From NCBI GenBank assembly GCA_021229015.1, contig CM037794.1, forward strand, positions 43,413,774 to 43,477,773: 64,000 nt of DNA, written 5' to 3'. This document shows, one piece after another, positions 36,293 through 45,511 of this stretch (positions are counted from its first letter, which is position 1; each line of letters opens with the position of its first letter). The notes beneath the pieces are model-generated. The model worked only from the letters and a program-made list of their open reading frames with translations. It was not told the origin of the DNA and ran no database searches. A program made the position numbers and the translations under genes. Source of the stretch: Solen grandis (Eukaryota > Mollusca > Bivalvia > Adapedonta > Solenidae).

Positions 36293-37520
36293 CAATACCC
36301 ATAATCATGCAGCCGAACACATGGAACTGAAGCGCCATGAAATAAATCAACTCATGCGAAAGAGGGCACGCGAAGAAACCACGCCGATTCCGTCAATATA
36401 TGAAGAAGTCATATCCAGTCTGAGAGACAGAGAATGGGACGAAGATGCAGAACAAGTCTGCAAAGGATTACCAACCTTCCCCTCCACCAAGTCATCTCTA
36501 TACAGGGAAAGAGGTGCATTGAGACCGGGGATACCAAAGTCCAGGAGTGACATAGATTTGGATGGAAAATGGACTGAAACGCACACTGGTGAGCAGTTCC
36601 TACTGGTTGATGAGGCAGAGAATGACAACAGGATGCTGATTTTTGCTACAAGAACAAATCTCCAGCATCTGGCACAGAACCCAACCATATATGGAGACGG
36701 AACATTTTATGTGTGCCCAGACATATTCAGCCAGGTCTACACACTCCATGGATATATTGATGGACACATGTATCCGTTAGTGTTTGCCCTTCTGCCTGGA
36801 AAAAGTGAAAGGATTTACTGCAGACTTTTTCAACATCTTCAACAGAAATGCAGGGAAATAGGAATGGAACTGGGACCAGACACACTCCTGATAGACTTTG
36901 AGGCAGCAACCAAGCAGGCAGCTCGCAGAGTGTTTCCAAATGTGAATGTGAAAGGGTGTTTTTTTCATTACACACAGTGTGTTTGGCGGAAGATACAGAA
37001 GCTTGGCTTAGTTGGACTGTATTCTGAGAATGAGGACTTTAAGAAACTAGGAAGAAGAGCTGCAGTTCTGCCTCTAGTCCCCATACAACATGTTGAAGAT
37101 GTGTGGTTTGTCGCACTGACGGATGCTGAAAATGCAGAGATTCCAGTGGATGTTTCAAGGTTCACAGACTATGTCACTGAACATTGGGTTGAGGGAGACA
37201 AGGACAACTGGAACCATTTCGAGACAGAAGGACCAAGAACAACAAACAACTTGGAAGGCTGGCACAACAAACTAAAGAAAAGTATGAGACAGTCACATCC
37301 GAACATTTACAAGTTCTTGGAAACAATACAAAGGATTGAAGCTGCCAATGCTATCAAAATTCTTCAGCACAGTGCCGGAGGAGTGAGAGAAAAGAAGAGG
37401 AGGAAATACCGACAACTTGAACAGAGACTGTCTGCCCTGAAACACAAGTACATGGCTGAAGAAATCACTGTGATGGAGTATGCCGATTGTGCATCGCATT
37501 TGATTCGGTTTGACGAGTAA
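36111..37520 (+). CDS. Mutator-like (MULE) transposase with FLYWCH zinc finger, intact
   Basis: An uninterrupted 469-residue frame. Residues 20-66 form a FLYWCH-type zinc finger (YNGFRYQV, YWVC, C41, C46, H64, H66), expected to bind DNA. Residues about 150-400 are the MULE transposase domain of the RNase-H fold. The acidic catalytic residues are D196 (GDGTF), D262 (LIDFEAA) and E382 (TNNLEGWHNKL), with the conserved C283-x-x-H286 between the last two. Residues 395-440 are basic and probably helical. The protein should cut and join transposon ends in the nucleus. The first 61 codons lie in the unique spacer and the rest in the right arm. The absence of stops and the conservation of all three acidic residues suggest it was active recently. 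Whether the surrounding arms are its substrate is inference. Confidence 0.93.
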   Translation: MANAQVSVQFVKNQRGGDSLVYNGFRYQVKNRKPTRVYWVCHVRTCSAKITTADNIPVSVTNTHNHAAEHMELKRHEINQLMRKRAREETTPIPSIYEEVISSLRDREWDEDAEQVCKGLPTFPSTKSSLYRERGALRPGIPKSRSDIDLDGKWTETHTGEQFLLVDEAENDNRMLIFATRTNLQHLAQNPTIYGDGTFYVCPDIFSQVYTLHGYIDGHMYPLVFALLPGKSERIYCRLFQHLQQKCREIGMELGPDTLLIDFEAATKQAARRVFPNVNVKGCFFHYTQCVWRKIQKLGLVGLYSENEDFKKLGRRAAVLPLVPIQHVEDVWFVALTDAENAEIPVDVSRFTDYVTEHWVEGDKDNWNHFETEGPRTTNNLEGWHNKLKKSMRQSHPNIYKFLETIQRIEAANAIKILQHSAGGVREKKRRKYRQLEQRLSALKHKYMAEEITVMEYADCASHLIRFDE

Positions 37521-37929
37521 CTCTGTATAGAACAGATCAGTAGGGTGGAAAATTTAATTTTTAAAAAAAAAAAAATAAATTCCAACCCTGTCTTTATTTG
37601 ATTTGTTCATGACACATGAAATAAAAATAATAAATATATGAAAACATAAAGAGTTTGTTTTCTTCATTTCAGAGAGAGAGAGAGAGAATACTGACAATCC
37701 TAAAACATAATAAGTATTATAAATACTTATTATAAATAATTTTGCTAATAGCATATAACTTATTATAAATACTAATGCAATATATTACTAACCATAAATA
37801 CTATTGCAAATTGCTCTTAATAATATAAGACAATAAGACAAATAATTGCACTGAAATATTCCATCCATTTAGGTAAAGACTATAGTCACTCATCCATGAC
37901 AGTCTATTGTTATCCAATTAAGCATGATT

Positions 37930-37983
37930 CCCAACTGTCCCACCTTGATTTTTACTGTTTTATATAAAAGTGGGACAGTTGGG
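37930..37983. repeat. Inverted 14-mer pair, right arm
   Basis: Mirror of 33519-33572, located 410 bp after the transposase stop codon. Confidence 0.9.
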
Positions 37984-40441
37984 AAGACACCGATTTAACT
38001 ATACCTGAAGGTCTCCATGATTCTTCTAAGAGACGCCACCGATACCTCAAGGAAACAAAGGTTTCGCGGAAGCTCAAACGAAACATTCCTGAGCTTCCCC
38101 TAGGCTTTGGTCTCACTAGCATGTTTTCCAGAAGTAAAACATCGGCTATAAACAGCAGTTTTCTCGAGGCAACCTGATGGTCCCACATTGCTCGCTACGC
38201 TTCTCCACTTTTCCTTGGATGAAAGGGAATCTGTTCCTGACGCCTCACGAGGCTTATCACTTTCCACCAAGATTACATCCTCAGACAAAAATGTGGAACG
38301 GACCCGATGCAATTGATATGGTATTAAATCTGGACTTTAGCATGTTCATATTTTGAAAGAAAGTCCTTGCGAATCACCATCTTGGTTAAACTGACATACA
38401 TTATAGGGGTTGTATACCTGAAACTATGAATAAAGGACATGGTTGCCATGCAAACAGTGTACTGACATATAGTAAAACAAGATTTTTACATGAATGGATA
38501 TCTGTTTACATACAGCTGTTCCTTGCGAAAAATCTGGTTCCCATGGGAAAATCTAGCTCATCGGCTCCTCCAGTCTATAACAGAGTACTCCATAGCGGTC
38601 TTAAGTGTCATCACAGATCTGCACAATGAAGACAATTGTCAGTACCGGTGACCTTAGAAGTAGGTGGCTGTAGGTAAGAGCTTCAGCAGCTACACACTAT
38701 TAAAATTGTATATATCAGGTATTGATTAATATTGCTTTGATATTTTAACTTGGCACTCCACATTTTTAGTACTTTTCAAGACTGGTCAACACGAAGCCAG
38801 GAATGGTGTTGAATCAAGTCAGTTGTCTGCAGCGAAATATCCGTCTAACATAAAGAAAATCATCATTTTTTTTTTCTGCCAAATAAGATGTAGTGTACAT
38901 TATGTCTCTTTGACACATCGCTTCGAGTAAAATATCTATCAGTTTTCAACATTACAATGTTATGCAATTTAAATGTGTTTAGTCAAGAAAAATCATCAAA
39001 AGCAAATAGAAAAAAAAGAAATCATAATTAATGTCAAATTTTAAGTATCTACCATCATTAGGTAACAAATATAGTATGAAAAGGACTATGTATGCAAAAT
39101 TTCATCTCCACAATTTGGATAGTATGGCAAATATTCTATTGGATACAGGTTTTGAGAAAAAGAGCATAATCCAGAATTGCATGCAAGACGTCGTAAGTAG
39201 TTGCAAAGCTTTCCACCATTCGCCTTCATTTATTTTCAGCATACATCGGTTATTACTCGACACTTCTCCAGTTATGCTCAAACTACCCTTTGTAAATAAA
39301 AAACATGTTTTGCAATGGCCTTGAAAGAATACGTTTAATAAAGAGATACTCTATAGTAATTAAGTGGGCACTTTGAGGGTAAGGTCGTTCAGACCGTGTG
39401 CAATGTTGAAGGTGTAAGGTTAGCACGCACTATCCCCAGTTCTTGCAATGAGTAACCCGAATTGATCTGGCGCTTTTCACTAAGCTGACCGGACACTTGA
39501 CTGGAAATCTAATATATGGCAAATAGTCCACGCATATAATGCGATTAAAAGTAATGCGTCAGGAAATTCCTCGTACTATCTCGTGTTTGGATGGGTTAAC
39601 TGGGTTTTATATAGAAGCTAGTCTGGGTTCATACATTTGCCCAAAGGTTTCGAGTCGTGGTTTTAAACACAAGAATGTGCAACCGAAAAGTCATCGGAAG
39701 ATCGCTGAACATGCAAATATCCTTGAAGGTCACTATGGTGCTTCGGGGAGGCCTCGGAGGAATAAGTTTCGTTGAAGCTCTATGAAAGTTTTCCTGGAAC
39801 TTCTCTGTGCCTATGGAAAACCCCGTTGATGCCTCTCAGACCTGTTTTCCCGGTAATACGTCTGGAACACCTAAGGAAAAGGAGTAGAATTGTCATTATT
39901 TTAAGTCAACTTATCATTTTATAGAGTCACCATGACTCTACATATAGTCAACGTATGGAAGCGTCAACGAGTCTTTATTAGAAGTCAGCATAACATGTTT
40001 ATATGGAGTCGTGTTGCAAATACATAAGTCAGCGTAGAACTATATAGAGTCAGTATGCCGTGATATGAAGCCAACATGACTACACTAAGTCAGCTTGTCT
40101 TATTTTTGAGTTGTTTGGCCTATAATTATTACTTCCGGTTTAAACGGATACTTCATTATACGAAAAATTGCAAAATTAGAGAGATGGATTTTAATTTATC
40201 AAAACAGCATTAGAACACTCTATTACTTATTTCTATATGCTTATTATACTATTAAATGAATTGTTTCTCTAACATAGTCCTTTACTCTTTTATAAACAAG
40301 GGCTGCCAATGAAGTCAGAAGTGGGTTTTCGTCAATACCACACATTTTTAAAATTTTTGATAACAAGAAATATATCTTAATACTACATATTTTACTCTTT
40401 TTTATATTTCAATAAAACAAAATAATATTTTTCATAATTAT

Positions 40442-40690
40442 CGCGACTGTCCCAAGTGGTCGAGGGTAAAGTGTATCCGGAAATGGTAGGTCATGGGTTC
40501 GACCCGCAACCGGGACATACTAAAGTTTTACAAATTGTATTTGCAGCTCTCTGCTTGGCGCTCAGCATTTATATAGGCCTGTTCCAAGACTAGTTGGCTC
40601 AGTGTCAGAATAATGTGACTGGGTTTGGTATCATGCCGCGTGTCTCTAAATGACTGAAGTACTTCCGAGTGGACGTTAAACCCAACAATA
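40442..40690 (+). mobile_element. tRNA-derived SINE (family 2) within right arm
   Basis: Mirror copy of the left-arm SINE: GACTGTCCCAAGTGGTCGAG head, GGGTTCGACCCGC B box, 'GTGGACGTTAAACCCAAC' tail. Confidence 0.88.
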
Positions 40691-42541
40691 TACAACAAAC
40701 AAAATAACTGTTTTTCTGGGGTTTTTTTTTCTTTTTTTTTCAATTTTTGTCCTAACCCGAAAACGTAGTGCGTGACATATGACGATCCTTCTGAATAAAA
40801 ATAAGAAATGAACTGACAACAAATCATCCTATCCGTCTTATGCATACGCGCCACAGGGGAAAAGGGAAAACCAGTTGAACAAGGGCTCCCGGTGCTTGAC
40901 CAAAAGTATCGAAGCTTTCACATGGGAAAGTGCACTTACTAGGCTTCAGTGAAGTTCCGATATGCGTTCACTAATGATTTGACAATGGCCAGAAAGCCAT
41001 TTGGAATGTCACCACAAACAATGGCCTTAAATCATCGGGGTTGCACAAAGATTTCGGGACAGTTTTGTGGACTCTTCTTTGATAATCGGCCTGGGTTTCC
41101 TGAAGCATCTCTAAATATGAAGCATTATCGGGGGAATATCCCAGTAAGTAAGGAGATGCTTGTGAGTGCTTTCGGACCATCCCATTGTGAGATTGTAAAA
41201 AATTGAATGTTAAATAAGAGAATGAATAAAGGAAATATTTTTATGAGGTTTTAAGAAATGTTATGTGATCAAGATAAAAACAAATACATATCAGAGTTCA
41301 CTTTTTTCAACCCTCGACATTTTGACAAATCTTAGGGGATTTATCCACGAGATAGAGAATGTGTCAGCGAAAGATCTTCGAAAGGTTGCCGAGGATTCGC
41401 TGAAGATTCAAGTATCTCCGAAAGTCCCCCCCCCCCGATAATTCGGCGAGTGAAAATAATTCACAAGACTCTGTGGATGCTTCCATGAAGTTTCTCCGTG
41501 ATTCTTGCAAGCTCCACGGGAGTGATCCTGGACTGGTTTCCCGAAAAATCGTCCTGGACACATCGGGATTTTTTTTTTCGCAATTCTTTAAAGAGACCTC
41601 CAATTGGATTCACATAGACATTGCTCGCGACGCTCCCGAAGCTTCCTTGTGACACCGGGAACATGTTCCCGACACCTCCTGAGGCTCATCAATTTTCTCG
41701 GGAGTAAAATTTCTCAGACTGAGCCTTTACGTTACACAACTATACATATAAATATAAATTAGTTTTTCACAACGTTAGATTCGAAATAGTGTTTAAACTT
41801 CTTTGTATAAATACGTCTCATTCCTTTGTGCTATACATAATTATATTGTTTTCATAACTTTGAAAAAAGACGTGACCACAAGATATATGTACAAATTTAC
41901 GTTATATAAACATATATTCATTTAATATATTACCGAATGGAATCAATATTTATTTACAACGGCACTATTCATGGGCATTGTCACTTCATATAGTGCCAAA
42001 TCGATGCTATATATTGTTGCAACGGCTCTATAAAAGAGCATAGTCACTCAATAGGTGCACTTTTTTACTTCATATAAAGTCTGGTGGACCCAGTACCTGG
42101 TATATCACCAATATAACTCGATATGAAGGTGTTCACAGCGACGAGATTTTAATGCGAGTTTCCATTTCTTCCCCACCCCAAAAAATAAAACAAATATGTA
42201 TCTGGTCATCGCCACGCTCTCTTCTGTTTAGTAATACGTACTTTTTTTATACTGTACACAATTCATTTCGCTAAAAAGTACTACGCATTTTATCTGCTTC
42301 ACTATTTTTTAAATGTTCCAGTTACCTAAACAAAGATAGTACAACGGTCCATACTTATTGTTAAACCACCAGCCAGAAAATATATAGGGGCTATATTGGA
42401 GTCACGTTGGTTCGTCTGTCCGTCTGGATAGTAAATTTACCAATACAACTTTTCGGCATCTTCAATGACAATTCACACAGTTTATAAGTACTATCCTAGT
42501 TTTATATGTTTTTAAGAATGCTGCTGTTTGTTTATTCTTAG

Positions 42542-42626
42542 CGCAGTTGTCAGCAGAAACAAGGTAGCCTATGGTTCAATGACAGTTGATGGAGATGACA
42601 CTTTCGAGTCGTTAAGAGATGTGACG
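42542..42626 (+). CDS. Possible isolated internal exon
   Basis: A pyrimidine-rich acceptor (TGTTTGTTTATTCTTAG) is followed by an 85 bp open segment and a GT donor (GACG|GTACG). In one frame it reads AVVSRNKVAYGSMTVDGDDT then FESLRDVT, with coding-like composition. I do not recognise the protein, and no partner exon was found in the window. It lies 257 bp beyond the inverted repeat, so the host gene, if real, would contain or border that element. Confidence 0.3.
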
Positions 42627-43106
42627 GTACGATAAGTACATAATTATCTTTATACAAAATCATATGGATAAATAAAAATGTTAATGAAAGTAAAATAATA
42701 CACAAATACACATATTAAGGAATATAGGAATAAAGATAAATTAGAATTAAATACGAATTGAATTCATGAGATAATAGCACATAATTTGAACATTGGATAT
42801 ACTAAATCTATAGGTAAATAACATAAATATAGATCAACTATTTTCTCACACCATTATAGTTATTCTGTAATAAAAATTAAACTATGACATTACAGTGTCT
42901 AGGAATTCCAAATAACATGTGCCATTAATATTTTATTCAATCTGGATGAGACTCTTAACTCTCAGTTAAAATCAGACTCAGTATACTAACTGGATCTGAC
43001 CACATCGTATAGAGGGTCGTCTCAGATTGACCTTTGTATAAGCCAATCAAATTGGCGGCTACAGAATCGTTTGTTATATCAGGGGAAAGTAATGGCATAA
43101 CTCTCA
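42627..43106. other. AT-rich, no feature recognised
   Basis: No repeat or coding signal seen. Confidence 0.4.
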
Positions 43107-43190
43107 CACTACAGTAGCTCAGTGGCTTGTTCGGTAGAGCATTTGCCATGTAAGCAAAAGGCCACGGGTTCGAGTCCCGGCCAAGCTGCA
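43107..43190 (+). repeat. tRNA-like sequence, probably a degenerate tRNA or SINE head
   Basis: TAGCTCAGTGGC...GGTAGAGCA fits an A box and D arm. TTTGC/GCAAA form a perfect anticodon stem with a 7-base loop CATGTAA, giving TGT (Thr) but with A instead of the universal U at position 33. GGGTTCGAGTCCC is a good B box and T loop. The acceptor stem does not pair, so a working tRNA is unlikely. Confidence 0.55.
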
Positions 43191-44000
43191 ACTTTTCTCA
43201 CCCTGTGACAAATGTTTAACCGAAGTCAGTAAGAAATGCGGTACATGTATTTAATTGGTTTAAAATCGAGCGCTTGTTTATACATATAAATTACTTGAAA
43301 GGTCAATCTGATGTGACCCCTAAAGATGTTGTCAGATCCTAATCGCGGATAGTAGAGGAGTGCAAATTAGGATATGGTTTTAATGAACTTGTAAATAAAT
43401 GAGTATATTAGCAATATTAAGTTATATACATTCCAAATTTCAAAATAAATGGAAAAAAACTCCCTGCCAGCCATGTTAGTGACTAAGCGATGCAGCTTTG
43501 AAGAGTACCTACTTCTGCATTGAAACTTATTTTCGCAACATTCAGTTGCATAAAAATCAATGTAAAATTTGCATGACCAGCAATGTAAATGACTGAAAAC
43601 TGTTAACGGAACGTATAAGCTATCCACTACATATCAATATATAATTGTCAAATATATCATTTCTAACTAATGCTTGCAGGGTATCACGGTTAACAATAAA
43701 TTGCATTTTTATCCATTTGAGAAAACTGCTTAACACCACAATGACTATACTTTTGAGTTCTTTTATAGAGTTGTTTTAGAACGATAGAATCGACATAAAT
43801 CGGCAGGTTTAACGTTACTGGAGACAATGTTATATACGTTTATTCAAAGGATCCCTGTGAATTGAGGTTCAAACACGAGTTCAACTTGATACAACATTGT
43901 GTAACTTATTTGTTAAAAGGCACCTGAACTCTTGAAACGTTACAGGCATTAAAGCAATCAAAATAAAAGCTACTGATTATATTTTAAAAAGATCATCTTA
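43191..44000. other. Intergenic, no gene recognised
   Basis: A minus-strand frame at 43367-43627 shows no known motif. Confidence 0.4.
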
Positions 44001-44012
44001 TATTACATTTTT

Positions 44013-44277
44013 GTTGTTGTTGTTGTTGTTGTTGTATTGGGGTTTACCGTCGCTGCGATAGTATTTCAATCATATAGCGACGTCCAGCTAATTACAGGTG
44101 GAGGAAGACCCCAAGTACACAGAGGTACCCGGGTAGAACCACCGACCTACCGCAAGTCAGCTGGAAGGCTTCCTCACATGAAAAATCCGAAGTCCCTACC
44201 GGGATTCGAACCCACAGCGGTGAGGGGCAGAGAGATTTGTAGTCCACGACTGTAACCGCTCGGCCACGGCGGCCCCC
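44013..44277 (-). mobile_element. tRNA-derived SINE (family 1) with 12 bp target duplication
   Basis: The minus strand reads GGGGGCCGCCGTGGCCGAGC (A box), GGGTTCGAATCCC (B box), then the family body and an (AAC)n tail seen as (GTT)n at 44013-44035. TATTACATTTTT is duplicated at 44001-44012 and 44278-44289. The intact boxes and duplication suggest a recent insertion. Confidence 0.95.
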
Positions 44278-44289
44278 TATTACATTTTT

Positions 44290-45453
44290 AACTATATTAC
44301 TGAAATATATGAACATAAGTCACCCTCAATTACAATCGATAGAAAAGTACAGATTCTGCTGTATCTTTCATGTATCAACTCATTTAAACTGCGCATATAT
44401 ATCCACTTATTATCTTCCACCGAAATTAAGTGTTATCGGTTCATACTGAGAAATCACTTTAAACATACTTAAGATATTAGCCTTAATTGGAAATCCACTC
44501 CCAGTCGCTGATGACAATCATTGACATCGGTCACTTGCTTAAGTGCAGCAAGCTGCGTACTTCAATGTAGGAAATTAGGTCAAGGAAAATTTGCGATTAA
44601 ACGAGGATAATATGTCTAGTATATGATATATCTAAAACTTCGATGTATTTAGTATGACTCAAAGCTGCATGGCTAATCATTTCATCTATATATGTCTTAA
44701 GTCAGTATTGTATAGCATCTGGATAAAGAATATCGTATTCAATCAATAAAATGACAAATTAAATGCGTCGAGTAAATTTTGAAGTATGAAACATTATGTA
44801 GCAATGACGGGAGCTTTTATAAATATAATAACTTAGCACCTTCACTGCCCTACTCCGACATCGCTCGGGGTAACAAGTGCATTTTATGCGCTATTTAACG
44901 TAGTTAACGATCTAAGGAATGCAACTCTTACACGTGATAGCCAAACAAATATGTTTTGTAGTTGTCTCGCTTACAAAAATAAGAACTGCATTCACGTGAT
45001 AGAATGAATCACTCGGGTGGTTTTATTTAGTAAACGGGAGGATATAGCTTTTATATTACCAGTAATCATAAACATGTAGTTTCATGCGTAATCTACATTA
45101 TTAATCTTTCGAGCCGTAACGATTTAATTGAATTTCGTGAATATGTCTGTAGGTATTTATATCAGTTGTTTTAAGACGAGCTTCAGTAAAATGCTAATGT
45201 TTGGAAAATAAAGTTAGAATCACAAGGTAACATTATTGCTATGTCTCAATGTACGATGTTTTTATTTTATTTTTAAAAAATTAAACTGTTTTAAAAAACA
45301 TGCAATGTTTTTCAAACTGCAAATAATGCATTTTTTCCTGGTAAACTTAAAAAATGGTTATTCATTTAAGTTCTTTACGTGCGTTCATTGATATATGTAT
45401 GATATATATCAATGTGCTTACGTAAAGTGCGTAAATGAATAGCCAAATATATC

Positions 45454-45456
<3 letters not shown>
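44290..45456. other. Intergenic, no gene recognised
   Basis: A short hairpin lies at about 45375-45440 ('TACGTGCGTTCATTGATATA' mirrored by 'TATATCAATGTGCTTACGTA'). Nothing else stands out. Confidence 0.45.

Positions 45457-45506
<50 letters not shown>
45457..45506. repeat. (TA)n microsatellite
   Basis: About 25 TA units, interrupted on its right by the insertion starting at 45512. A shorter TA run resumes at about 49463-49478. Confidence 0.95.
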
Positions 45507-45508
<2 letters not shown>

Positions 45509-45511
45509 CGA

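Larger units (their letters stand above)
29182..42285. mobile_element. Giant inverted-repeat (fold-back) MULE-bearing element, 13.1 kb
   Basis: Positions 29182-35406 read in reverse complement match 36293-42285 along their whole length, with an 886 bp unique spacer between. The outer ends mirror each other exactly (CGTAGTACTTTTTAGCGAAA at the left, its complement at the right), and similarity stops abruptly outside. The left arm is about 230 bp longer, 154 bp of it from a local tandem duplication. The right arm and spacer hold a complete Mutator-like transposase, and the left arm holds a broken copy. No clean 8-11 bp target duplication is seen (GCATAATTC left, CATTTTATC right, only loosely alike). 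It could be one mobile element with extremely long terminal repeats, or an inverted duplication of a transposon-bearing segment. Confidence 0.9.
36293..42285 (-). repeat. Right arm of the giant inverted repeat
   Basis: 5993 bp, the mirror of 29182-35406. It carries the complete 3' part of the transposase, single copies of features doubled on the left, the SINE at about 40442-40690 and the mirror 14-mers. Compared by eye it is near-identical to the left arm over the transposase and around 38000-38350 and 39700-39900. It is markedly more different over about 38640-39220. Confidence 0.95.

Noticed and set aside
29182..42285. Palindrome as a pure sequencing artefact
   Set aside because: The spacer is unique, the arms differ by many substitutions, indels and a 154 bp duplication, and the outer flanks differ. 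Not fully excluded without reads.
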